From Chelativorans sp. AA-79 (GTDB taxonomy: Bacteria; Pseudomonadota; Alphaproteobacteria; Rhizobiales; Rhizobiaceae): 64,000 nucleotides of DNA. A program made the position numbers and the translations under genes. The notes below the pieces were generated by a model. That model was not told the DNA's origin and did not search any database. It saw only the letters and a program-made list of their open reading frames with translations. Numbering within the stretch: the first letter of the stretch is position 1; every line of letters starts with the position of its first letter. Below, piece after piece: positions 16,882 to 26,651 of the stretch. The DNA is taken from NCBI RefSeq assembly GCF_029457495.1, contig NZ_CP120361.1, positions 2,992,001-3,056,000 of the forward strand, read 5' to 3'.

Positions 16882-17282
16882 AGCGTCAGAGCCGAGGCCC
16901 ACATGGCATCCACCTGCTCGTCCGTAAGGTCGAGCACAGTGGCGATCTGGACCATGAGAGGATGATGCCTCAGGAATTGAGTCGCATATTCCCACTCGAC
17001 CTGCGCGGTTTCCCGCTCCCCCTCGTCGGGGATAGCCTCGATCGCGGCTTCCACCTGGGCGAGAGAGATGCCGGAGGCGATCAAGCCGAGCCGAATCTGC
17101 CTTGCGGTGAGCGGCCCCAAGGGATTGGGGACTGGCTCGTATGGTGCGATCTCGTTGCCTTCGGCCTCCCACTCGGCAATCATCTGCCGGTGGCGATTTC
17201 CCATGTCATCTGGGACCATCGACCGGACGCCGTCGACAATGACTTCGATCACCCCAGCGGACGTATATCCTACGACTTCCAT
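16878..17282 (-). CDS. Hypothetical phage protein downstream of the tail fibre
   Basis: 134 residues. The N-terminus (MEVVGYTSAGVIEVIVDGVR) is beta-rich, then a Pro-rich turn (PYEPVPNPLGPLTARQIRLG) and a helical end. The IRLGLIASGISLAQVEAAI part resembles small proteins encoded after tail fibres that may act in fibre folding or attachment. It follows the fibre gene by 2 bases on the same strand. Its stop overlaps that of the convergent frameshifted gene by 4 bases. Confidence 0.65.
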   Translation of the reverse strand: MEVVGYTSAGVIEVIVDGVRSMVPDDMGNRHRQMIAEWEAEGNEIAPYEPVPNPLGPLTARQIRLGLIASGISLAQVEAAIEAIPDEGERETAQVEWEYATQFLRHHPLMVQIATVLDLTDEQVDAMWASALTL

Positions 17283-17284
17283 GT

Positions 17285-18784
17285 CTAAAGCTCCGAATCG
17301 GCTGCAATGGTGGCGGTGGCAATTCCCGAGTTGGCCACATGCTGAAAGTAAGTCACGGCGCCAACACCATTCAAAGCGGCCGTTGCCGCGTACTGAGCAC
17401 CCGAACCCGCATTCAAGGTGACGGTCGTTAGCGTCGGGGTCGCCCTCATCGGGACCGGAAACGATGATGAGTTCGTGTTCGCTGTCGTGACGGCCAGCGT
17501 TGTAAAAAGAGCGTAGTATCTCAGACACAACGCCAGCTCTTGCCCGAGATGGCGCGGCGAAAACGGGTCGGCCTCCGCCGTGGCGTCACCCTCGACGATG
17601 GAGAAGCGGGCGATGTCGACCGTGGTTCCCACGGAGTTGAGGGGTAGATTCACGCCCACGGCGAGATAGTCGCCCGTTCCGAACGTGACGTTGCTCAGGG
17701 GGGCGATGGTCCCGGTCACCGAGACCTTTTGCCAGTTTGCGTTAAGGGTCACGGGAGCGCCGATCGTCCCGGTGCCGGTAAAGGTTCCCGAACCTGTGCC
17801 CAGGTCCTGCGAATAGCCGACCGAGATCTCCGGCGTCCCTGTCGTGCTTTTTGCCCAGAAGGTGACGGTCACCTGTTTCCCGGAAAGGGTCTCCACGCCC
17901 TCAATGCGCTGCTCGAAGCGAAACATTAGCTGGCCGCTCAGGCTGCCGCTGATGATCCCTACTCGGGCGAAATATCGCGGGTTTCCGGGGACATCCGTCT
18001 GTCCCATTGCGAACTGCTGCCGGGATTGGCTGTAGATCGGCGCGCCAATCCCTCCCGCCGTCCTCATCCGCCAGCGATCAGCCACATATTCTCTGGTGGC
18101 CGCGTTCGTCGATCGGTGCCAGAAATCGAAGTTTCCGTTGATGACCTTGTTGCGGAGGCCGCCGAGGAGATCGGCGCCGACATTCGCCCGCGCCTGCCCC
18201 TTCTGCGCGGCAGTGAGAGACTGGGCGGAATACGAAACGCCCGTGCTCTTCACATAGGCGGTATAGAACGCTGCCCCGTCGCAGAAGATGAAGGCGCTGT
18301 CACCCTGGGCGATCAACAGCGTGGGGGAGCCGTCGATGGTCTCCGGGCCGTTCGGATCGACGGTAACGGCCCCGCCATCCGCCTTGACCAGGCACCACCA
18401 ATCCGCGCCGAGCGCGCTTGCCGCATCCAAAGTCAGCGTAGCGCCGGCACTGAAGCGGAAGAACGTCGCATTGTCGCCAAGCACGGCCACATATGCACCC
18501 GACTTGGCGGAATATTTGGCCACCTTGCCCCGGAAGAAGTTGTTGGCTGCGTCCGCGTATCCGACAAGGATGTCGTCCGTTCCATCATAGACGTAGACGC
18601 CCCAGGGGGTCGCGGAATCGTCAACCCACACCATGCCGGGGACGGCATAGGCAGGGCGGCCGCTGCCCTTCTGGCTGGACAGGAGAGCGTCGAGGGATTC
18701 GTCTGCCCTCGTCGCCCATTGCTCCTGCGTAAGGTCTGCCTCGCCGGCATTGCGGGGAACGCCCCACGTCGTCGCTCTTGTCAT
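17285..18784 (-). CDS. Tail fibre / receptor-binding protein
   Basis: 499 residues. The N-terminal ~200 residues have repeated short beta units and a QSLTAAQKGQARANVG motif common in phage fibres. A central NKVINGNFDFWHRS begins a carbohydrate-binding-like domain (DRWRMRTAGG, VTVTFWAKSTTG) often found in phage fibres. The start overlaps the stop of the J-like gene by 4 bases. Likely binds the host surface; the receptor cannot be predicted. Confidence 0.8.
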   Translation of the reverse strand: MTRATTWGVPRNAGEADLTQEQWATRADESLDALLSSQKGSGRPAYAVPGMVWVDDSATPWGVYVYDGTDDILVGYADAANNFFRGKVAKYSAKSGAYVAVLGDNATFFRFSAGATLTLDAASALGADWWCLVKADGGAVTVDPNGPETIDGSPTLLIAQGDSAFIFCDGAAFYTAYVKSTGVSYSAQSLTAAQKGQARANVGADLLGGLRNKVINGNFDFWHRSTNAATREYVADRWRMRTAGGIGAPIYSQSRQQFAMGQTDVPGNPRYFARVGIISGSLSGQLMFRFEQRIEGVETLSGKQVTVTFWAKSTTGTPEISVGYSQDLGTGSGTFTGTGTIGAPVTLNANWQKVSVTGTIAPLSNVTFGTGDYLAVGVNLPLNSVGTTVDIARFSIVEGDATAEADPFSPRHLGQELALCLRYYALFTTLAVTTANTNSSSFPVPMRATPTLTTVTLNAGSGAQYAATAALNGVGAVTYFQHVANSGIATATIAADSEL

Positions 18785-21700
18785 GCGTTCATGCTCCCGT
18801 ATCCGACAGCCTGGTAGTCAAATGACCGGTTCACCGGGCTATTCGCGCTGTTGTAGAAGGTAATGGTCGCCCCGCTCTCGCTCTTCGCGGTGATGACGTG
18901 ATAGTCCCCCTGCTGGAGATCCTGGCCGGTTATGTTGAGGGCCTTCAGCCGCTTGAATGGCGGCACGAAGCCGATCGTTATCCCTGCGTCGGTGGATTGG
19001 ACGTCCTCCGCGGCAACGATCCTGTCGGGCATGTCGACGAAGAACTTTGCGCTCGTCAGGAGCGGCGTCACCGATGTCGCGAAGCTTTGCATCTGAACGC
19101 GGAACTGGAATGCCCGGCCGGTATAGTCGCCCACCTGAAGGTCCTCCCATTCCGACCATGTGGCCGGTCCGGCGGGATCGTCATTGGTGTATCTCACCTG
19201 CGGCGTTGCGGACCATTGGTCGGGCTGAGCCGAGAAGAAGCTGCCGCCGCTGAAGAACTGGCCACCGTCGAAGAACCGGTCGCCCAGGCGGTATCCGCCG
19301 ACCGTCAATTGTGCGAACAGGCGGCTCGTGAACACTTCTCCCAGGTCGACGCTTTCGGCCAGGACGTAGTATCCCGGCGATGCGCGAATGCCGGCGAAGA
19401 ACTTCCCGCCGGTGAAGAACTGCTGCCCGTTGAAGAACTTGGTTGCGTCCGACAGGATCACGCCACCGGCGAAGTCGTCATAGTAAGTGCCGATATAAGT
19501 CCCGTCGAAGTTGGGATCGTCGGTTGCCGCCTCGACGGCATTCAGGGCGGAGATCGGCTCCGTGCGCGCGATGAGGCCGGTGGCGTTGGTGCTGTAGACG
19601 TGCCGCCACGACCGCGCCTTGATGAAGTAGGAGCCCTTCGCATAGGGCGCGGTATAGCTTGTGGCCTCCACACCCTGCACGAGCACCATCGAGGATGGCC
19701 AGGACGCGCCTGAAACCGCGGGCGAATATCGGATCTCGTAATCCTTCACGAGATTCTCGCTCGTGCCGCTCCACGTGAGAATGATGCTCGACCCGGCAAT
19801 CGCAGCGCGGAAGTTCTGAACGTCCGGAGGCACCCGATATGGCCCCACGACATTGAGGTCGGCCGACAGCCACTTGGACGTGCCGCCGGCATAGACCGCT
19901 TTCACCTGGAACCGGTACGAACCGGCGCTGAGGTTGCGCGCCGTGTACCGTGCGTCGGTCACGGTCACGAGTTCCTTGACGTCGGGCGCGGTATCGCTCC
20001 ACCACTGGACGAGATAGGCCGTGGGCGATCCAAGCGACGGAGGAAGCCACGAAAGCTCGGCGCCGGAGAAGATCGCGCCATCAGAGAGAAGCGTGATCTC
20101 GCTCACGATCAGGTTGCGCGGCGGCTGGCTGAAGAGATCAACCGGCTCCGTGATGTTTGTCTGGAACGGGGGAATAGCCCCTTGATCCGCCAGATAGATG
20201 GCCGGAGCGTCGTCGACCAGTGACAGGCGAGCCGAGAAGTCGGTTCCGGGCCGGATGGCCTTGACCCGGAGAACCACGCTTTCGCTGTTCACCACCCCGA
20301 ACATATAGAGGTCGCCGGGTTCCGGGGCGTCACCTCCGGGCACGAGGACGATTTCATTGGTCGTGCCGCTATCGTCGGTTACCACGTGGCGGAGCAGTGA
20401 GGACCCGTCATTCTTGCGGAACCGGATGGCGTAGCTGCCTTCCGTCGCCATCGTCACATCGCCGTCGAGGATGATCCTGTCGCCGGAAACTGACTTGACG
20501 CGACCGTATCCGAGGCCCCATTTCGGGACGTCGTGCGTCACACGAACGCGGTCTCCCCGCGTGCAGACCAGGTGCTCGAAGTCGGTCGTGAGTTCGTAGG
20601 TTTCCCGCCGGAGCTTGAGCTGGGCAATGTGGTAGCGGCCGAGCTTCCAGATCAGGTCCGGATTGGTCACGCCGGGGAACTCAAGGCCCTCGAACTTGGT
20701 CGCGTTTGCCGCGGAGTATCCGTCGGCGTAGACGACCCTCTCGTCCTGCAGGTAGCCTTCGCGCTCGTTGATGAAGCGCACGCGCCACGCATGCACATCC
20801 TCATCGAAATCGCGCTGGCCGACAAAGCCCGCTGAATTGGCCGGCGTGAAGTGCTGGACAACGAGAGCATCGTCAGCATCCCAGGCCACCGACCATTTGC
20901 CGTCGACGAACGTCGGAACCGCACGGCCGGCCGCCGCGATGTCCCGCAAGGTCTCCCAGACAGAGCCGGAAAAGTCGCGCACCTGGTTGAAGGTGAATCC
21001 GTTCAGGACGCAGAACTGATGCCACTCCGCCAGCTTGTCGAGATCGATCAGGCTGTCCGCGACCGGGCGCTTGTTGGCAGAGCACTGGAGCACGTGCCGG
21101 AACAGATCGGCAGGGTTGTTGCTCGGCTGGTTCGGCACCCATGCGGAACCGTTCCAGCTCGTCACGAGCGACATGGCCATGCCGTTGAGCGTTTCGATAT
21201 TGCCCGAAAGCTGAGCCGTCGCCCTGATCCTGATTGCCGTCAGAGCCATCGGCACGTCGGTCTTTATCGGCGTCTCGTTCCTGAGCCCCCGGATCGCCGT
21301 CCAAAAGACATCCTCGAAGACCGTGTCGTCCTCGAATGTCTCCATGGGCGTCGTGCGGGTGACGCGGATATCATACTGCCCGCGCGGCACCTGGAGCCGG
21401 TAAGAGCGGCGCAGCGCAGTGCCATCGTCGCCGGTGAGCGTGGCTTCCACGAAGGTGGCATAGGCGGGCGATCCGACCGGCCTGTATTCCAGCCGGACGA
21501 CGACGGTGTAGGCCAGATATTCGCCATTGCTGGAACGCACGCGGTAAAGGCCCTGCGGCGCCGTCAAGTCGACGATGACCTCGTCGACGTCCGGCGCGGA
21601 GGTACGGACGTTCGCCTGATTGTGATCGAGCTCGATGCTCAGGTCTTCTTGGAACACCTGCGCGGGGTAGAGTGTCAGCGGCGGGTCGCCGGCAAAACCC

Positions 21701-22416
21701 TGGCGCGTCTCGACTGCCACGTCCTCGAATTGCGAGATCGCCGTTTCACCGATTTTGATATCGGATATGGCGAGCGGGCCATGCCCCCAGCAGAAGACCG
21801 ATCGAAGATACTGGTCATCTCCGATGTTCTCCGTATACGGCTGCGCGGCATAGAGAGGGGCGATGCGATGCCTCCCAAGCACGACAGGCACCGGGCCGAA
21901 CGGCCGCGTCTCGTTGCGGGCGCCACCGATCGTGTATGTCGGAGAGGCCTCAGGCTGCCGCGCGAGCTGCGGAGTGGGCGGCGCAAAGAGCGCGTTGAAA
22001 AGATACCTCGCGGCGATCGAGAGGCCGAGCCCGAGAAGCTTTCCCGCCAGCCCGGAAAAGATGCCCCCGCCGAGCAGACCGCCGAGCGCGCCGGTAATGG
22101 CGGTGAAGGCCGACCCGATCGCTCCGAAGATCGCGCCGAAGAACGCCACGACAGGCCCTTGCGGGACGCCGACGAGTTCAACGGTTTCGCGCGGAACGAC
22201 GCTATGCCACCGGGAGCGCTCGACCGGACGCCCGTCGGCCGTGACGGCGCAAGGTCGCTTCTCCGCCCAATGCACGTCCACGATCTCGGCAACCGTGTCG
22301 CCGCCGAGCACCGTCGCAATATGCGCCTTCGCCATGAAGGGATGGCGCGCAACGGTGATCTGGACCTTTGGCGCGTCGAGGATTTCCACCTCGCGCGAGC
22401 GCAGCATCACGTTCAC
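18781..22416 (-). CDS. Tail tip attachment protein J-like (host specificity)
   Basis: 1211 residues, the central tip protein of a lambda/GTA-type tail. Features in order: a beta-rich N-terminus (to ~70); a Gly/Ala-rich hydrophobic stretch (GAIGSAFTAITGALGGLLGG); the conserved GPVPVVLGRHRIAPLYAAQPY block; tail-hub domains (CWGHGPLAISDIKIGE); two fibronectin-III-like domains (about 790-960); and a C-terminal region with repeated FFxGG units (FFNGQQFFTGGKFF; FFDGGQFFSGGSFF). It follows the NlpC gene with a 4-base overlap and leads into the fibre gene, the standard order. Confidence 0.92.
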   Translation of the reverse strand: MNVMLRSREVEILDAPKVQITVARHPFMAKAHIATVLGGDTVAEIVDVHWAEKRPCAVTADGRPVERSRWHSVVPRETVELVGVPQGPVVAFFGAIFGAIGSAFTAITGALGGLLGGGIFSGLAGKLLGLGLSIAARYLFNALFAPPTPQLARQPEASPTYTIGGARNETRPFGPVPVVLGRHRIAPLYAAQPYTENIGDDQYLRSVFCWGHGPLAISDIKIGETAISQFEDVAVETRQGFAGDPPLTLYPAQVFQEDLSIELDHNQANVRTSAPDVDEVIVDLTAPQGLYRVRSSNGEYLAYTVVVRLEYRPVGSPAYATFVEATLTGDDGTALRRSYRLQVPRGQYDIRVTRTTPMETFEDDTVFEDVFWTAIRGLRNETPIKTDVPMALTAIRIRATAQLSGNIETLNGMAMSLVTSWNGSAWVPNQPSNNPADLFRHVLQCSANKRPVADSLIDLDKLAEWHQFCVLNGFTFNQVRDFSGSVWETLRDIAAAGRAVPTFVDGKWSVAWDADDALVVQHFTPANSAGFVGQRDFDEDVHAWRVRFINEREGYLQDERVVYADGYSAANATKFEGLEFPGVTNPDLIWKLGRYHIAQLKLRRETYELTTDFEHLVCTRGDRVRVTHDVPKWGLGYGRVKSVSGDRIILDGDVTMATEGSYAIRFRKNDGSSLLRHVVTDDSGTTNEIVLVPGGDAPEPGDLYMFGVVNSESVVLRVKAIRPGTDFSARLSLVDDAPAIYLADQGAIPPFQTNITEPVDLFSQPPRNLIVSEITLLSDGAIFSGAELSWLPPSLGSPTAYLVQWWSDTAPDVKELVTVTDARYTARNLSAGSYRFQVKAVYAGGTSKWLSADLNVVGPYRVPPDVQNFRAAIAGSSIILTWSGTSENLVKDYEIRYSPAVSGASWPSSMVLVQGVEATSYTAPYAKGSYFIKARSWRHVYSTNATGLIARTEPISALNAVEAATDDPNFDGTYIGTYYDDFAGGVILSDATKFFNGQQFFTGGKFFAGIRASPGYYVLAESVDLGEVFTSRLFAQLTVGGYRLGDRFFDGGQFFSGGSFFSAQPDQWSATPQVRYTNDDPAGPATWSEWEDLQVGDYTGRAFQFRVQMQSFATSVTPLLTSAKFFVDMPDRIVAAEDVQSTDAGITIGFVPPFKRLKALNITGQDLQQGDYHVITAKSESGATITFYNSANSPVNRSFDYQAVGYGSMNA

Positions 22417-22805
22417 AATTCGGACCTCAGAAGGAAATGCCCAATGGTGCGGCGCTCGATGTCGGCGGTGATGGGCGCGATGCAGGATAATCCCGTGGTG
22501 CTTTCGATGTGGAGCAGCTTCCGCCCGGGAGCGACGATGCCGACATGCGACGGAGCCCGCCCGCGCCTCATCAGAGCCACGGCCCCATGCATGGCGGGCA
22601 CTTCCACCCAGGACACGACGCCCGATGTCATCAGCCCGGAAATGCGCTCGCGATCGGTGGCATCGTCGTAGGCTTCCGAATAGTCGGGGATCTCGATGCT
22701 CTTCTCATGCCGATAGAACAGCCACACGAGGCCCCAGCAATCGATGCCATCGAAGGAGCGCCCCCCGCTCGTCCACGGGAGGCCGACATATCGCGAGAAA
22801 TCCAT
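22413..22805 (-). CDS. NlpC/P60-type tail peptidase (lambda K-like)
   Basis: 130 residues. Cysteine peptidase fold with the catalytic Cys in DCWGLVWLFY, His in SHVGIV and a third polar residue near LLHIEST. In siphophages this protein sits in the tail tip and can cut peptidoglycan peptides during DNA entry. It starts 4 bases after the DUF1833-like gene and overlaps the J-like gene. Confidence 0.88.
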   Translation of the reverse strand: MDFSRYVGLPWTSGGRSFDGIDCWGLVWLFYRHEKSIEIPDYSEAYDDATDRERISGLMTSGVVSWVEVPAMHGAVALMRRGRAPSHVGIVAPGRKLLHIESTTGLSCIAPITADIERRTIGHFLLRSEL

Positions 22806-22809
22806 GGGC

Positions 22810-23313
22810 TTAGAACAGGCCTGGGAAGGTGCTCGGCAGGAAGGCGTTGCCGGGAAAGGGCTCCGCCACGAGGCCGTCCACCGTAAGCGTGAAGCTGATG
22901 ATGCTGGCGTTGTAGGTGACGGCAGACACCATCATCTCGGGAAACTCGATCTCCACGGTGTCCGGATCGGAGGCAAGCACCATCTCAAGTTTGACCTTTG
23001 CCGCTTGCGTGATCGATCGCATCGCCGCGATTAGAGAAAGGTCGGTGTTGTCGATCTCCAGCGAGGCCGTCGGCGCGGTGTCGTCGCTGTCTTCAGAGAG
23101 GACGACATTGATCGGGACGAACGGAAAGTTCTCTCCTCGGCTGACGGTGCCGTAAATCATCGGATCGATGCTTATGCGTTGCGTCGGATCGGTAGAGAGG
23201 CGAATTGGCTCGCTGAGCTCGGGATGCGTGACGGTCATCAGGCAGACGGCAACCTCGTCCGTCTCGCGCGCATAGAGAGCCTTCCGGAAGGTGTTGGAGA
23301 CTGTCCTGCTCAT
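22810..23313 (-). CDS. DUF1833-family minor tail protein
   Basis: 167 residues: SRTVSNTFRKALYARETDEV, a beta-rich core, and GLVAEPFPGNAFLPSTFPGLF at the end, the typical terminal motif of the DUF1833 tail proteins found between the tape-measure region and NlpC in rhizobial siphophages. Likely a tail-tip component, comparable in position to lambda L. Confidence 0.85.
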   Translation of the reverse strand: MSRTVSNTFRKALYARETDEVAVCLMTVTHPELSEPIRLSTDPTQRISIDPMIYGTVSRGENFPFVPINVVLSEDSDDTAPTASLEIDNTDLSLIAAMRSITQAAKVKLEMVLASDPDTVEIEFPEMMVSAVTYNASIISFTLTVDGLVAEPFPGNAFLPSTFPGLF

Positions 23314-23329
23314 TGGCGCACGGTCCTCT

Positions 23330-24925
23330 TCACGCCGTCATCTGCTGCAGCTCAGCATCGGTAAGGCACAGGGCGCGTAGCTCAATGCGTTTGATGTGGC
23401 ACCCCGCGACGAAGGATGCGCCCTGCGCAAGAGAGCCGATCGTCAACAGCGTGAGGCCCGATTGCGCCTGAGAAAGGGATGTGCGCTGAACAGGTGACCC
23501 GTTTATCGAGAAAGCGAGATCGCCACCGCCCCATGCGACCGCCATCCGCTTTTGTCCAGGCACATATGGCAGAGTGGGCGTGGAGGAGCCGAAAGATCTG
23601 GCCCCAATATGACCCGTGGAATAGAGCCCTATGCCGAAGTAGCTGCTTGTGCCTGATCCGGGAGTAACACCACCATAGTAGCGTATCCCCGACGTGGGAA
23701 AGACATGCTGATCCTGCGCCTCAATCAGCAACGTCCCCTCGTCATCAGAGAACGGGAGGCCACCAAGGTCCTTCGTCACGATATCGGCGGCACGCGTGGC
23801 CTGCGCAGCCGTGGTGGGAATGTATGAGGAGGGCGCGCCACCGCCCAGCTCAAGTTCGTAGCCCCAATATTGGTGCTGATCCCCCGTGCCGCCGGTGTTG
23901 TTGGCGAGCAACACGATCGCGAGCGTCGAATTGCCCGGGGTGATATCCATCCAGAAGCGATAGATACCATCACCGATTGGAATCGCGCCGAAGGCGTTCA
24001 GCGTGATGTTGCCAGCGGTTCCAGGCGCACCGACAATCTGACCGGTGGAAAAATTGAAAGAGAATTCGGCGGTTCCGTTCAACGTTCCGCCAAGGGAAAT
24101 CCACCATCGCGTGACATCGACATTGCCCCGTTTCGCGAAGACAGACGCGGTGAAACGGCTCGTGCTTGTCGGCAGTGCAACGCCCTGTCTCCTGTCGGAA
24201 AAACTATCATCCTTGGTGATCCGCCAAAAGGTTTCGCCGGCGATCGGCGCGGGATCACCCGGTTCGATAGTGGACGCACCGCCTTCGCCCCAAGCCCAAG
24301 GAGCAATGGACAGATTGCCGGACTGAAGCGCAAGGTTCGTCGCCTGCCTTTCGATAAACGCCCCCAGCGGCTCACCCGTTGCCGGATCGTGGTCCAGCCG
24401 CAGCACATTGGGAGCTGCGGTCTGCATCGTTCCGTTCGAATCCCAATAGGTCGCCGTGGAAGATCGGCTGACGGTCAGGAAGTCGGCCACAGGCCCGTCG
24501 AAATCATCGTTCGGGCCGGGCATGATCTCCAGTTCGATATCCACGCGAACATACTCGCCCAGGTCCTCGCTGATCGCCGGGAGTGCGGAACCGAAGCGGA
24601 CGAGAAGAGGCGATCCCGCCACCGTGGCGGTCGGGGTGTCTGCAAAGTCGATGACGATGCCCATCTGATCGAACGTGAACGGATCGGGGAAATAGAAGGG
24701 CAGCGTGCCGCCACCGGTGGTGCGGTTGACGAAATCCGCCAGAAGGCCCCATTGCTCCCGGGTCATGATCATGTCCCCGGAAATCGGGTAAGGCGCAAGG
24801 GACGCGCGGCGCCGGACCTTTGCGGGACCGACGTCGTTCTGCGAGCGCAGACGGTTGTCCGGCAGTCCGCGGTTGAAACCGCTCAGGCGCATGGATTGCG
24901 GAAGCGTAAAGGGCCAGTTGGTCAA
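23330..24925 (-). CDS. Minor tail protein with C-terminal lectin-like domain
   Basis: About 531 residues. N-terminal ~130 residues (NWPFTLPQSMRLSGFNRGLP, then REQWGLLADFVNRTTGGGTL) are the conserved tail part. A linker with SRSSTATYWDSNG leads to two concanavalin/LamG-like beta-sandwich domains (NLALQSGNLSIAPW, YWGYELELGGG, ending KRIELRALCLTDAELQQM). The open frame continues upstream to 25045, overlapping the tape-measure gene; TTG 24925 is preferred because it lies 5 bp after that gene and starts the conserved sequence. It probably decorates the tail tip and binds surface sugars. Confidence 0.8.
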   Translation of the reverse strand: MTNWPFTLPQSMRLSGFNRGLPDNRLRSQNDVGPAKVRRRASLAPYPISGDMIMTREQWGLLADFVNRTTGGGTLPFYFPDPFTFDQMGIVIDFADTPTATVAGSPLLVRFGSALPAISEDLGEYVRVDIELEIMPGPNDDFDGPVADFLTVSRSSTATYWDSNGTMQTAAPNVLRLDHDPATGEPLGAFIERQATNLALQSGNLSIAPWAWGEGGASTIEPGDPAPIAGETFWRITKDDSFSDRRQGVALPTSTSRFTASVFAKRGNVDVTRWWISLGGTLNGTAEFSFNFSTGQIVGAPGTAGNITLNAFGAIPIGDGIYRFWMDITPGNSTLAIVLLANNTGGTGDQHQYWGYELELGGGAPSSYIPTTAAQATRAADIVTKDLGGLPFSDDEGTLLIEAQDQHVFPTSGIRYYGGVTPGSGTSSYFGIGLYSTGHIGARSFGSSTPTLPYVPGQKRMAVAWGGGDLAFSINGSPVQRTSLSQAQSGLTLLTIGSLAQGASFVAGCHIKRIELRALCLTDAELQQMTA

Positions 24926-24929
24926 GGCT

Positions 24930-26648
24930 CTATCTCGATGCCAGGGTGTTGCGCAGGCCGAAGCGGTTCTCCAGCGCCCGGCTGATTTCCGAGCCCGGCG
25001 ATGCGACCTTCTGGGCGATGAGGCGATCAAGAGCCAGATCGACACCCATGTCGCCGCCCTTGACTTCGGCGGTTTTGACTTCGTTGCCGGAACTGTCGAC
25101 GAAGCGGACGGTCAGCGTTGACGCTCCTCGAGCCGAAGCGGCGCCGGCCGGAATGATCTCAGCCGGCCCCCGAACGATCTCCGGCCCGGCTTCGCCGGCA
25201 ATGCCCCACTGCCCGGCGCCCAGGGTCCCACCGGTGGCGAAGAGGCCGGCGAATTGCCCCGACAGAATGCCGCTCGCGAAGCTCGTCAGCGCTCCGCCAC
25301 CTCCGAAACTGAAGGCGGAGAAAATCGCCTGGAACGCCTTGTTGGCGAACATGCGGATGAGCTGATCGAGGAGGCTCTTCAGCACGTCCTCCACCTTGCG
25401 CGATCCCGTGATCAGCCCGGTGAAGGCATCCGCAACGGTAGAAGCAATGTTGCCGGCAACGCTCTCGACGTCCCCGCGCATTCCCTCCATGCCGTTGGCG
25501 AGGCCCTGCATGATGTCGACACCGATGTCATGCATCACCTGCGAAGGCGAATGCGTCTCCGTCTCGGAACGGAAGATGTCCGGAATGTAATTCGCAACCC
25601 CGGATACCCAGCTCTTGACGCTCTCCCATTTGGACTGGAGCCCCTGCCAAAGGCCGTCGATGATCTGGTCACCGATCTCCATCATCTGGCCGGGGATTGC
25701 CTGAAAGATGCCGACGATCTGCTCCGACCAGGCGCGCAGCGTGGCGTCGATTTCGTTCAAGGCGGTCGTGACGCCGTCGCGGAAGGCTACGAAACCGGCG
25801 ATGAGCGCATCGATCTCGGTCTTGAGTTGGGCGAGGTTCTGGCCGAAGACCACGAATTGTTGGACGATTGCGGCAACCCATTGCTGGATTGCCGGCGCGT
25901 TCTCGACAAGCCATGCCGAGAAGCGCTCCAGGTGGGGCAGAAGGTCGGTCGCCACGCCAGCGGCGATGTTGGCCAACGATCCCTGCAAACGGGACAGGTT
26001 GTCGTTGAACGCCTCCGCCTGGCTGCCCATCTCCTGGGTGAAGACCTGGCCGAATGTGTCGGCCTCCGCCATCAGCTTGTTGAGCGCCTCGGAACCGCCG
26101 TTGAGCAGCGGGATCATGTTGGCCCCGGCACGCCCCATCAGATCCATCGCGAGGGCCGTCTTCTCCGCCCCGTCGGGCATGGCGGCGAACTTGTCCGCGA
26201 TCTCCGCCATGACCTGCGACGAGGATTTCAGCGAACCGTCTGCATTGGTGACGGAAATGCCGAGTTGCTCGAAGGCCTCCTTCCCTTCGCCCATGCCCTT
26301 GGCGGCGTCGTTCATGTTCTGGGAAAGCTTGCGGACGCCGGTGCCGAGCGCCTCGAAGGAGACGCCTGACAGGTCGGCCGCATATTTGAGGCGCGAAAGC
26401 TCCTCGATCGGGATGCCGAACTTCTGCGCCGCCTTCGACATCTCGTCCGCCGAATCGATGGTGCCCTTCACCATCATCCCGAACGCGCCCGCCGCAGCGC
26501 CCGCCGCAACGCCGGCTGCAAGCAAGCCCTGCTTCGCGAAAGCCCCGAACTTCTGAAGGCCGGATTGCGCCCGCTTCAGCCCATCGGAGAAGGCGGCGGT
26601 ATCGATCCCGAGGTTTACCCTCAGAGCACCAATGACTGCGGATGCCAT
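24930..26648 (-). CDS. Tail tape measure protein
   Basis: 572 residues. N-terminal helices (VIGALRVNLGIDTAAFSDGL, KRAQSGLQKFGAFAKQG), a long hydrophobic/helical middle, the conserved NGMEGMRGDVESVAGNI part, a Gly-rich segment (FGGGGALTSFASGILSGQ), and the lambda-H-type end with FATGGTLGAGQWGIAGEAGP. Tape length predicts a short tail, roughly 85 nm at 1.5 angstrom per residue (rule of thumb, not measured). It follows the chaperone ORF. Confidence 0.93.
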   Translation of the reverse strand: MASAVIGALRVNLGIDTAAFSDGLKRAQSGLQKFGAFAKQGLLAAGVAAGAAAGAFGMMVKGTIDSADEMSKAAQKFGIPIEELSRLKYAADLSGVSFEALGTGVRKLSQNMNDAAKGMGEGKEAFEQLGISVTNADGSLKSSSQVMAEIADKFAAMPDGAEKTALAMDLMGRAGANMIPLLNGGSEALNKLMAEADTFGQVFTQEMGSQAEAFNDNLSRLQGSLANIAAGVATDLLPHLERFSAWLVENAPAIQQWVAAIVQQFVVFGQNLAQLKTEIDALIAGFVAFRDGVTTALNEIDATLRAWSEQIVGIFQAIPGQMMEIGDQIIDGLWQGLQSKWESVKSWVSGVANYIPDIFRSETETHSPSQVMHDIGVDIMQGLANGMEGMRGDVESVAGNIASTVADAFTGLITGSRKVEDVLKSLLDQLIRMFANKAFQAIFSAFSFGGGGALTSFASGILSGQFAGLFATGGTLGAGQWGIAGEAGPEIVRGPAEIIPAGAASARGASTLTVRFVDSSGNEVKTAEVKGGDMGVDLALDRLIAQKVASPGSEISRALENRFGLRNTLASR

Positions 26649-26651
26649 ATT

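Noticed and set aside
20851..22671. 606-codon open frame on the plus strand opposite the J-like gene
   Set aside because: Arg/His-rich with no domain; it is the antisense of a well-supported GC-rich gene.
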